From the NCBI RefSeq assembly GCF_025398175.1, contig NZ_CP099735.1:558001-622000 (forward strand): a stretch of 64,000 nt of DNA. The letters run 5' to 3'. Positions 8,022 to 15,502 of this stretch are shown one piece after another; the stretch's first letter is position 1, and each line of letters opens with the position of its first letter. The position numbers and the translations under genes were made by a program. This DNA is from Photobacterium sp. TY1-4 (GTDB lineage Bacteria > Pseudomonadota > Gammaproteobacteria > Enterobacterales > Vibrionaceae). The notes beneath the pieces were generated by a model. That model made no database searches. It worked only from the letters and a program-made list of their open reading frames with translations, and was not told where the DNA came from.

Positions 8022-10276
8022 GCACATGGCGTCTCCGCCTGCCGAAACCAACTTTTGGCCTGCGCACCAAAGTGATTCTGATCGCCAGTTTCCTGCTGGT
8101 TCTCCCCTGGATCGGCTATAAATTCATTCAGGAAATGGAGCAACTGATGCGCCAGGGCCAGGAGCAAACCCTGATTGGCACCACGCGCGCGGTTGCCACG
8201 GCACTGAATGAACGGCCAAACCTGTTCAGCGATCAGGCGAGTTTTCTGGAATCGGTCAAAATCGGCCGCGACCTGTACGCCTTTGATCTAAAAAATCCGA
8301 TTCAGCTCGACGGCGAACTGAACGACTGGACGGACTATGACGATAAAATGCTCCGTTATGGTCAGGACTATGTTCAGTTCAGCCGAAGACCTTACACGGA
8401 AAACAGTATTCGCTTTCGTCACCTGATCGGGAAATATGACGGTTACCTGTATGCCGTTTTTGCAGTCACTGACCGCCACCCGATCCTGCGCCGAAAGAAC
8501 GCCATTCGGGTCGACCGGAATGACCATCTGATCCTGGCCATGACTTCCCCGGACGGAGAGTTTTTCCGATATGTGATTTCAGCTTACGAAGATGGCTGGG
8601 TCAATGCCTGGCAGATCCAGGATGAGATTACCGACACCGCCGCACTGCTAATGCAGCCGCAAATCCAGGGCTACTGGAAAACAACCCAGGATGGCTACAA
8701 TATTGAGCTTCGTCTGCCACTGTCATTTGTCGGCAACAAGCTCGGCTTTGCGTTTTATGACATTAACAATCGGCAAAACCGGGAAATCGATACCATCATC
8801 GGCACCTCCAATACTTCAAACCAAAGCCGCCTCGGCACCGTCCTGGTCCCCTCGCCTGAAATAGAGAAAATTCTTCAGGGCATGGGGCATACCAGTACCC
8901 GACTGTGGGTGATCGATCGCCACCAGCGCGTTCTGGCGCAAACCGGCGATATCCAGCAGTCTGACGGGGTTTGGTCCACTTCGGTGAAATATGCCAGCCA
9001 GGACGGTTCCTGGTGGTCTGCTGTCGAAGAGAGGTTCCTGCACCCGCTCTATTATCGCTTCCTGCTGAGTAAACCCGAGCCGTTTGAAGATACCAGTCAG
9101 GATGCCAACCTGATCCGCGGCGTCCATGTTTCACAAGCCCTGAGCGGCCGGGGATACTCCCACTGGCGTCCGTCAGCCGACGGGAAGGCGATGATCCTGG
9201 CAGCGGCCTACCCGATTTGGCTCGGTGAGAACGTGATGGGTGCCGTTGTGGCCGAAGAAACTACCCTCGGGATCCAAACCTTGCGGAACCGGGCGATGGA
9301 ACAATTGTTCAACGCCATCCTCGCCATTATTGCCATCGGCACCCTGACGCTGTTTTTGTTCGCCTCGAAGATCTCTTCCCGGATCCGCCGTTTGCGTGAT
9401 GAAGCTGAACAAGCCATCGACAGCCAAGGCCGTATTCGCCAGCCAATCTCGCCGACCCGGGAAACCGATGAGATCGGCGATTTATCCCGTAGCCTGGCCG
9501 GAATGGTCGGGCGAATCGGCCAATATAATCACTATCTGGAGAACCTGTCATCCAGGCTGTCTCACGAGTTACGCACCCCAGTCGCGGTGGTTCGTTCGTC
9601 CATTGAGAACCTGGCCTTGCAAGCCACCGATGACAGTTCGCAGCGCTATATTTCCCGGGCCCAGGATGGGATCCAGCGTCTCAGTACCATTCTGTCGAGC
9701 ATGACGGAAGCAACGCGGATCGAACAAAGCCTGCAAGGGGCTGAGAAAGAGCAGTTCCCATTGAACGAATTGGTCGCCGGATGTCTGCAGGGCTATCAGT
9801 TGGCCTTCCCGAACCAGCGTTTTGACCTCCGGAACAGCGAGGGGGATATTGAGATTGTCGGCGCACCGGATTACCTGGCCCAGCTGCTGGATAAACTGAT
9901 TGCCAATGCCGAAGACTTCAGTGCGGATCAGGATGCCATTGAAGTCAGCCTGACTGAAAACACCACCATGGCGATCCTCACCATCAGTAACCGGGGACCG
10001 CTGCTGCCTGAAGATATGGCCGATCAGTTGCTCAACTCGATGGTGTCGGTTCGCAGCCAGGAAAAACAAACCAAGCCGCATCTGGGACTGGGGTTATTCA
10101 TCGCCCGACTCATCACCGACTATCACCAGGGGACCATCACACTCAGAAACCGCAGCGATTCGAACGGTGTTGATGTGGCCATTCACCTGCCGAAAGCTCC
10201 CCCGGCAATCGCCATCACAGCCCTGATAAACACTGAGACTTCGGGAGAAGTCGTCCCTCTGCGTTTAAGAGACTGA
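8009..10276 (+). CDS. pdsS: Sensor histidine kinase of the dedicated sortase system, PdsS type
   Basis: A 755-residue inner-membrane kinase. First membrane helix about residues 21-40; large periplasmic region that contains a carbohydrate-binding-like fold (IQLDGELNDW near 95-105, typical of family 9 CBM-like domains); second helix about 433-455; HAMP-like linker; HisKA with phosphoacceptor His in LSHELRTPVAVV; ATPase domain with the N box (LDKLIANAEDF) and G box (LGLGLFIARLI). The long CBM-like sensor distinguishes this family from ordinary kinases. It is the last gene of the pdsR-pdsS operon; a terminator follows. The periplasmic ligand is unknown. Confidence 0.8.
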   Translation: MGRVSTWRLRLPKPTFGLRTKVILIASFLLVLPWIGYKFIQEMEQLMRQGQEQTLIGTTRAVATALNERPNLFSDQASFLESVKIGRDLYAFDLKNPIQLDGELNDWTDYDDKMLRYGQDYVQFSRRPYTENSIRFRHLIGKYDGYLYAVFAVTDRHPILRRKNAIRVDRNDHLILAMTSPDGEFFRYVISAYEDGWVNAWQIQDEITDTAALLMQPQIQGYWKTTQDGYNIELRLPLSFVGNKLGFAFYDINNRQNREIDTIIGTSNTSNQSRLGTVLVPSPEIEKILQGMGHTSTRLWVIDRHQRVLAQTGDIQQSDGVWSTSVKYASQDGSWWSAVEERFLHPLYYRFLLSKPEPFEDTSQDANLIRGVHVSQALSGRGYSHWRPSADGKAMILAAAYPIWLGENVMGAVVAEETTLGIQTLRNRAMEQLFNAILAIIAIGTLTLFLFASKISSRIRRLRDEAEQAIDSQGRIRQPISPTRETDEIGDLSRSLAGMVGRIGQYNHYLENLSSRLSHELRTPVAVVRSSIENLALQATDDSSQRYISRAQDGIQRLSTILSSMTEATRIEQSLQGAEKEQFPLNELVAGCLQGYQLAFPNQRFDLRNSEGDIEIVGAPDYLAQLLDKLIANAEDFSADQDAIEVSLTENTTMAILTISNRGPLLPEDMADQLLNSMVSVRSQEKQTKPHLGLGLFIARLITDYHQGTITLRNRSDSNGVDVAIHLPKAPPAIAITALINTETSGEVVPLRLRD

Positions 10277-10297
10277 ACGCAATTGCCTAAACGTAAA

Positions 10298-10320
10298 AAG
10301 CACCCTTGTTCAGGGTGCTT
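10298..10320 (+). terminator. Terminator after pdsS
   Basis: Stem AAGCACCCT / AGGGTGCTT with a five-base loop, about 20 bases after the pdsS stop. The following tract is TCCTTTC rather than a pure T-run. Confidence 0.65.
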
Positions 10321-10397
10321 TCCTTTCATTCGCCGAGATAAAACACCGGTTCAAGGTGGCAAAACTTCAGCACATATCGCTGCCCAATTCCGGCCAA

Positions 10398-10490
10398 TCA
10401 AGTCGAGGCGGAACACGCCAGGGTAAATAAACCTACGGCCGCAGCAATAGCTGCGATGCCCATCAACAGCTCAAATAAGACACTTTTCAT
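10398..10490 (-). CDS. 30-residue single-helix membrane peptide
   Basis: A small open reading frame too short for most gene finders. It begins ATG at 10490, five bases after a strong AGGAG ribosome site, and encodes MKSVLFELL followed by an Ala/Gly-rich hydrophobic stretch to residue 26 and a short polar end. Composition and ribosome site argue for a real small membrane protein. I do not recognise it. It is convergent with pdsS. Confidence 0.5.
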   Translation of the reverse strand: MKSVLFELLMGIAAIAAAVGLFTLACSAST

Positions 10491-10664
10491 CAGCACTCCT
10501 GCATCACACGTTCAAACATCCGCCGCCAGTCCCGACCATCCATATCGGGCATTACACTAACGGGGGTATCCAGAGATACTAATCATCGAAACTAGATCAC
10601 ACCTGAACAAATGACAACCCGATGACAGTCCGGGGGAGAGCCTGCGACTCACCGCCCACATGAT

Positions 10665-10931
10665 TCAATCTGTTTGCGGCGGTCGATCGTCCAAACTAGA
10701 CGGCAAACGATCAGCGTCATCCGGGGCTTCTGCCTGAGCCATCAAGGCCTGCTCTTTTTTCTCTATCGCCTGAAACTGAGCTTCGCAGACACTTTTTGTC
10801 GTTCTGTCTTGTCCGTATGTATCCATGCAGCGCGCCATGTACTCTTCATAAGACATCAACAAGCTTTCTGACTGCGCAACCGCGACGATCATGAAGGCAC
10901 ACCCTGCCGTTAAAAATGCAATCAGTCTCAT
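10665..10931 (-). CDS. Small secreted protein, unknown
   Basis: An 88-residue protein with a signal peptide (about residues 1-20), two cysteines (CMDTYG and SVCEAQ) that could form a disulfide in the periplasm, and a charged, Pro/Asp-rich C-terminus. It is transcribed alone, toward the 30-residue peptide gene. No family recognised. Confidence 0.5.
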   Translation of the reverse strand: MRLIAFLTAGCAFMIVAVAQSESLLMSYEEYMARCMDTYGQDRTTKSVCEAQFQAIEKKEQALMAQAEAPDDADRLPSSLDDRPPQTD

Positions 10932-11030
10932 GGTCTTCCCACCCTCACATCAAGGCAATTCAACATCTTTAAGTGAAGCTGATGGCAACATTGGACAGCT
11001 GCTTATTTATGAGACAAATTCACAATAAAG

Positions 11031-11055
11031 AAAAAGGAGCACAAGGCTCCTTTTT
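11031..11055 (-). terminator. Terminator downstream of gcvT
   Basis: AAAAAGGAGC and GCTCCTTTTT arms with a five-base loop, just past the gcvT stop. Symmetric A and T tracts allow action on either strand. Confidence 0.8.
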
Positions 11056-11077
11056 CATTGATGATTCAGTAAGCTCA

Positions 11078-12196
11078 TTAACCACGATGGTAGTTTTGCG
11101 GTACGAATGGCATTTTTTCTACTGTCATTGGCAGTTTTTTGCCACGAACTTCTGCAAAGACTTCCGTACCGATCGCTGCCAGCTCAGTTTTCACGTAGGC
11201 CATAGCCACCGGAGCGCCTTTGGTCGGGCCAAACGTACCGCTGGTCACAATACCGATTTCGTTATCATCGGCATCGAACAGCTTGCTGCCTTCGCGAACC
11301 GGGGCTTTCGACTGACCGATCAGGCCGACACGCTTACGAGCAACGTCTTTAGTCTGGATTTGCTCCAGGATCAATTCCGCACCCGGGAAACCACCGGCAC
11401 GCTCACCGTCGGCACGACGCGGTTTGCTGATCCCCCACAACAGGCTCGCTTCAACCGGTGTGGTGGTGGTGTCGATGTCGTGACCGTACAGGCACAGACC
11501 ACATTCCAGACGCAGCGAGTCACGCGCCCCCAGACCAATCCACTCAACTTCCGCTTGAGACAGCAGTTCACGCGCCAACGCTTCAGATTTATCCGCAGGC
11601 ACAGAGATCTCATAACCGTCTTCGCCGGTATAGCCTGAGCGGCTGACCAGACACTCAACGCCCATCAGCTCAACCTTGGTTGCATCCATGAAGACCATGT
11701 CGCTCACAACCGGATTCAGGCGTGACAGCACTTCCGCTGCTTTCGGGCCCTGAAGCGCCAGCAGTGCACGATCGTCAATCAGCTCCAGTTCAACATCGGC
11801 AGGCAGATTGGCTTTCAGGTGCGCAATGTCCTGCTCTTTACACGCTGCGTTCACCACAACAAACAGATGGTCGCCGAAGTTAGTCACCATCAAATCGTCC
11901 AGGATACCGCCTTGCTCATTGGTAAAAAACGCATAACGCTGCTTACCCGCCGGCAAGTCGATAATATCAACCGGAACCAGCGCTTCCAGAGCTTTCGCTG
12001 CATTTTCACCATGCAAACGCAGTTGTCCCATGTGAGACACATCAAACAGCCCGGCCGCTTCACGACAGTGAATATGCTCTTTTCGAACCCCCAACGCGTA
12101 TTGCACCGGCATGTCGTAGCCGGCGAAAGGAACCATTTTTGCACCCATTTCGATATGCAGCGCGTGTAGCGGTGTGACCAATAATTCTTGAGACAT
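11078..12196 (-). CDS. gcvT: Glycine cleavage system aminomethyltransferase (T protein)
   Basis: A 372-residue tetrahydrofolate-dependent enzyme that takes the aminomethyl group from lipoylated GcvH, releasing ammonia and giving methylene-THF. Family features: PFAGYDMPVQY near residue 24, LFDVSHMGQ near 50, SRSGYTGEDGYEI near 190, GLGARDSLRLE near 225 with the Asp and Arg of the folate site, and a C-terminal barrel domain. It is separated from glyA-gcvH-gcvP by a regulator and is divergent from them, as in V. cholerae chromosome 2. The start at 12196 follows GGAG. Confidence 0.96.
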   Translation of the reverse strand: MSQELLVTPLHALHIEMGAKMVPFAGYDMPVQYALGVRKEHIHCREAAGLFDVSHMGQLRLHGENAAKALEALVPVDIIDLPAGKQRYAFFTNEQGGILDDLMVTNFGDHLFVVVNAACKEQDIAHLKANLPADVELELIDDRALLALQGPKAAEVLSRLNPVVSDMVFMDATKVELMGVECLVSRSGYTGEDGYEISVPADKSEALARELLSQAEVEWIGLGARDSLRLECGLCLYGHDIDTTTTPVEASLLWGISKPRRADGERAGGFPGAELILEQIQTKDVARKRVGLIGQSKAPVREGSKLFDADDNEIGIVTSGTFGPTKGAPVAMAYVKTELAAIGTEVFAEVRGKKLPMTVEKMPFVPQNYHRG

Positions 12197-12280
12197 ACGT
12201 TTTACTCCGTTAACCGCGGGCAGCGCGGCTATTATCCTTATCGATTGTTGCGACTATGTTAAGCTGGTTTTCTTATAGTA

Positions 12281-12292
12281 AACAAAGTTTCC
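12281..12292. promoter_or_regulatory. Candidate XRE-cupin operator half, gcvT promoter
   Basis: AACAAAGTTTCC, identical to twelve bases upstream of the XRE-cupin gene, located about 90 bases before the gcvT start. The flanking GTTTTCTTATAGTAAAC is an imperfect inverted repeat. Confidence 0.4.
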
Positions 12293-12362
12293 AAGCGAAC
12301 AAACTGTTCCACATCACAGATTTTCACACTGAGGCGGAAAATACCTGACGCCCAAATCGAGG

Positions 12363-12998
12363 CTATGAAGCCGTGACCCAAAGGATCAGCGCGTCTTCCT
12401 CACTGACCGAAACCAGCATATGACCCATTGTGGCGTCATAATAGACAGAGTCCCCTTCGCTCAAATTGACCGGCTCATAAAACTCAGAAAAGAAGGTAAT
12501 TTCACCTGACAGCACAAGTAAAAACTCCTCGCCGTCATGACGAATCCAGTCCGAATAGTCTTCAAACCGGCGTGCCCGTACCCGTGACTTAAACGGCATC
12601 ATCTTTTTCTTGGTCAACTGAGTGGCCAACAGTTCATGCTCGTAAGTTGTGGTCGGGTGTGGCTTCCCCTCTTCCCGACGGGTAATGTCTCTGCGGCCGG
12701 TCGCGACAATCTGCTTCGGTGGCGCAAAAAGCTGAGGGATATCAATGTTGAGCCCGACAGCCAGTTTCTGCATTGCCTGAAAGGTCGGAGAAATCTGCTC
12801 ATTCTCAATTTTCGACAATGTGGAGCGGGCCAAACCGGTGCGTTTACTGGCTTCCTCCAGCGTCAATCCAAGTGACATCCTGAAATCTTTCAGCCGTTTC
12901 CCCAATTGCAGCGGCTCAATCTTTTCTTCTTTCTCCGCCCCATGTTCCTTCGCTACGGTCATCGATGGATAGACATCCACCGGGTGTTCATCACTCAT
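12363..12998 (-). CDS. XRE-type regulator with C-terminal cupin domain
   Basis: A 211-residue regulator. Residues about 38-92 form the helix-turn-helix (LTLEEASKRTGLARSTLSKIEN), residues about 140-208 a small cupin barrel that likely senses a ligand. The start at 12998 follows GGAGAGG. It sits between gcvT and glyA; the 12-base sequence AACAAAGTTTCC occurs upstream of both it and gcvT, and its own upstream copy is part of an inverted repeat. Control of the glycine cleavage genes in response to glycine or a related metabolite is therefore likely, by inference. Confidence 0.85.
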   Translation of the reverse strand: MSDEHPVDVYPSMTVAKEHGAEKEEKIEPLQLGKRLKDFRMSLGLTLEEASKRTGLARSTLSKIENEQISPTFQAMQKLAVGLNIDIPQLFAPPKQIVATGRRDITRREEGKPHPTTTYEHELLATQLTKKKMMPFKSRVRARRFEDYSDWIRHDGEEFLLVLSGEITFFSEFYEPVNLSEGDSVYYDATMGHMLVSVSEEDALILWVTAS

Positions 12999-13099
12999 GT
13001 CACCTCTCCTTGGTACTGCATTCACTTCATTCTGGCATAGCCGATCTGAAACTCAAAAGTACAGCGGGTGAAAAAGTTTGACTCACTCAACACATTTGA

Positions 13100-13121
13100 A
13101 ACAAAGTTTCCTAAAGGAAAC
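13100..13121. promoter_or_regulatory. Candidate XRE-cupin operator, regulator promoter
   Basis: GTTTCC-TAAA-GGAAAC is a perfect inverted repeat at 13106-13121, about 100 bases upstream of the regulator start and within the divergent glyA upstream region. It contains the AACAAAGTTTCC word shared with the gcvT promoter. Confidence 0.5.
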
Positions 13122-13329
13122 AAAGCCAGTATTGATGACTTTTTCAGCAAGGTGCAATCACGAATCCGCAATGGGTTGTCATATGAACAGCATCGGTCCC
13201 CGCACCAGATATCTCATCAAATCCCTTTTGCGAAAAGGGCTTAACGTGATAAATCTCCCAGCTCTCATTGCGACTCAGCAAACTTAATTCACTAAAATTT
13301 GCCGTCATCATAGATTTTTGCATGACAAG

Positions 13330-13345
13330 ACGCAAACGTTTGCTT
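13330..13345. promoter_or_regulatory. Candidate PurR operator upstream of glyA
   Basis: ACGCAAACGTTTGCTT is close to the enterobacterial PurR consensus (ACGCAAACGTTTNCNT). E. coli glyA and gcv are PurR targets, because one-carbon units feed purine synthesis. It lies about 220 bases before the glyA start. Another LacI-family repressor could also read this palindrome. Confidence 0.5.
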
Positions 13346-13566
13346 AAAATAGCGAGCACTAAAGTGAACAACGTTACACTATTGGAAATTTCCGTTTGAT
13401 CGGCTATCTATAGAAAGGTATGTTACGCAGTTGTTAGGGTCAGACGAGATTCGTCTGTTTCTTCTGATTGAAGGACTTAGCTGCCAACATTATCCAACAT
13501 AACGAATCAGCCAACGGCGCTGGAACAATGGAACACCCGATAGGGCGCACTTGAGGATAACGTGAA

Positions 13567-14862
13567 ATGAAAGCTTCATACCAAAACCACGATTTAGAGA
13601 TGTTCTTTTCCACCAACCTTGCTCAGGTGGACGGAGCCGTCAACGCTGGCATCAATGCCGAACTGGCGCGCCAAAACCAGCAAATTGAACTGATCGCCTC
13701 TGAAAACATCGTCTCCAAAGCGGTCATGCAGGCACAAGGTAGTTGCCTGACGAACAAGTATGCCGAAGGCTATGCCGGCCGTCGCTACTACGGTGGCTGC
13801 GAGCATGTGGATGAGGTCGAGCGCATCGCGATTGCCCGTGCTAAACAACTTTTCCAATGTGAATACGTCAATGTTCAGCCGCACTCCGGCGCTCAGGCCA
13901 ACGGCGCGGTGATGCTGGCACTGCTGCAACCGGGCGATACAATTCTCGGGATGTCGCTGGATGCCGGTGGCCACCTGACACACGGTGCCCGCCCTGCCCT
14001 GTCCGGCAAATGGTTCAATGCCGTTCAGTATGGTGTTCGTGAAGGAAGCTGCGAGATTGACTACGAGCAAGTGCGCCAGCTGGCGCTTGAGAGCCAGCCG
14101 AAGCTGATTATTGCCGGGGGCTCTGCCATTCCGCGCCAAATCGATTTCGCGAAATTCCGTGCCATCGCCGATGAAGTCGGTGCCTATCTGATGGTCGACA
14201 TGGCCCACATTGCCGGTCTGATTGCCGCCGGGGAGCACCCAAGCCCGCTGCCACACGCACATGTCGTCACCACGACAACGCACAAGACCCTGCGTGGCCC
14301 ACGCGGTGGCATGATCCTGACCAACCACGAAGACATCAATAAAAAGATCAACTCAGCGGTTTTCCCGGGTCTGCAAGGCGGTCCACTCATGCACGTGATT
14401 GCAGGGAAAGCCGTGGCGCTGGGCGAAGCCCTGGAGCCGGAATTTAAACTCTATATTAAAAATGTGATTAATAACGCGAAAGTTTTAGCCGAAGTGCTGC
14501 AAGCTCGCGGTTGCGATATTGTCACCGGCGGGACCGATACGCACCTGATGCTGGTTGACCTGCGTCCGAAGGGCCTGAAAGGCAACCAGGTCGAGGAAGC
14601 ACTGGAGCGTGCCGGCATTACCTGTAACAAGAATGGCATCCCGTTCGACCCTGAAAAACCAATGGTGACTTCAGGGATCCGCTTGGGTACCCCAGCCGGC
14701 ACCAGCCGCGGCTTCGGTGCTGAAGAATTCAAACAAATTGGTGAATGGATTGGCGATGTCCTGGACGGACTGGCTGCCAATCCAGAAGACAACAGTGACG
14801 TTGAACAACGAGTGAAACAGCAGGTACAGAAACTGTGCAGCCGTTTCCCATTGTACGATTGA
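13567..14862 (+). CDS. glyA: Serine hydroxymethyltransferase (second paralogue type)
   Basis: A 431-residue PLP enzyme interconverting serine plus THF with glycine plus methylene-THF. Seen: [11 protein letters not shown] near residue 40, [16 protein letters not shown] near 60, HSGAQAN near 105, [13 protein letters not shown] near 210 with the cofactor Asp, and [13 protein letters not shown] near 240 with the Schiff-base Lys. The N-terminus is about 14 residues longer than standard GlyA. It is placed before gcvH and gcvP, so it likely serves glycine catabolism rather than general supply. AGGATAA precedes the ATG. Confidence 0.95.
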   Translation: MKASYQNHDLEMFFSTNLAQVDGAVNAGINAELARQNQQIELIASENIVSKAVMQAQGSCLTNKYAEGYAGRRYYGGCEHVDEVERIAIARAKQLFQCEYVNVQPHSGAQANGAVMLALLQPGDTILGMSLDAGGHLTHGARPALSGKWFNAVQYGVREGSCEIDYEQVRQLALESQPKLIIAGGSAIPRQIDFAKFRAIADEVGAYLMVDMAHIAGLIAAGEHPSPLPHAHVVTTTTHKTLRGPRGGMILTNHEDINKKINSAVFPGLQGGPLMHVIAGKAVALGEALEPEFKLYIKNVINNAKVLAEVLQARGCDIVTGGTDTHLMLVDLRPKGLKGNQVEEALERAGITCNKNGIPFDPEKPMVTSGIRLGTPAGTSRGFGAEEFKQIGEWIGDVLDGLAANPEDNSDVEQRVKQQVQKLCSRFPLYD

Positions 14863-15005
14863 TCGATAAATACAATCGACAACAACAATCGGCAAAACCT
14901 GAGACCCCAAGTCTTTGGTTTCTGAAATGGAAATCCTGGTCCGGCCAAACACCGGGCCAGAAAATTGACAAAAATACTGCGGAAGCATTGCGCAAGGAGT
15001 TAGAA

Positions 15006-15383
15006 ATGGAAAATTTGAAGTTCGCTGAAAGCCACGAGTGGGTACGTGATAACGGTGACGGCACAGTCACAATTGGTATCTCAGATCACGCGCAAAGCCT
15101 GCTGGGCGATGTGGTATTTGTCGACCTGCCGGAAGTGGGCGACACCACAGAAGCTGGTGAGTCTTTCTCGCTGGTTGAATCTGTAAAGGCGGCCTCAGAC
15201 ATTTATGCGCCTGTAACCGGTGAAATTCTGGAAATCAACGAAGAGCTGGAAGAAAGCCCAGAGCTGATCAACGAAGAACCGTATGAAGGTGGCTGGATTG
15301 CTAAAATCAAAGTTGCAGATGTTGAAGAGCTAGCCAAGCTTATCGACAGCGAGAAATATCTGGCGTCTATCGACGAAGACTAA
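15006..15383 (+). CDS. gcvH: Glycine cleavage system H protein
   Basis: A 125-residue lipoyl carrier protein. The lipoylated Lys lies in ESVKAASD near residue 64; the surrounding fold ([11 protein letters not shown] start, [12 protein letters not shown]) is typical. The frame opens upstream at 14835 but the correct start is the ATG at 15006 after AAGGAG. It is 140 bases after glyA and is followed by a hairpin before gcvP. Confidence 0.95.
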   Translation: MENLKFAESHEWVRDNGDGTVTIGISDHAQSLLGDVVFVDLPEVGDTTEAGESFSLVESVKAASDIYAPVTGEILEINEELEESPELINEEPYEGGWIAKIKVADVEELAKLIDSEKYLASIDED

Positions 15384-15391
15384 TGAAACAT

Positions 15392-15426
15392 CGGCTTTTA
15401 AGACAGACCCCTTAAAAGCCGTTTTT
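15392..15426 (+). terminator. Hairpin with T-run between gcvH and gcvP
   Basis: CGGCTTTTAAG pairs with CTTAAAAGCCG, followed by TTTTT. It looks like an intrinsic terminator inside the gcv operon, so it could lower gcvP expression relative to gcvH, or gcvP may have its own promoter in the remaining 75 bases. Confidence 0.65.
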
Positions 15427-15502
15427 CAATCCATTCTCGATGACTTCCCGCTAGCGTGCAATTGCTCAGGCACGGTTAGCAGCAACAGTTCAGGAAAGAA
15501 CC

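Larger units (their letters stand above)
13026..13566. other. Divergent regulatory region, XRE-cupin / glyA
   Basis: About 540 bases without a credible gene. It holds the two operator candidates listed separately and a long glyA leader with a small hairpin (GACGAGATTCGTC near 13443). I looked for a glycine riboswitch core here and upstream of gcvT and did not find one. Confidence 0.6.

Noticed and set aside
12197..12362. Glycine riboswitch upstream of gcvT or in the glyA leader (13.38-13.56 kb)
   Set aside because: The conserved core pairs of the glycine aptamer are not visible in either leader.
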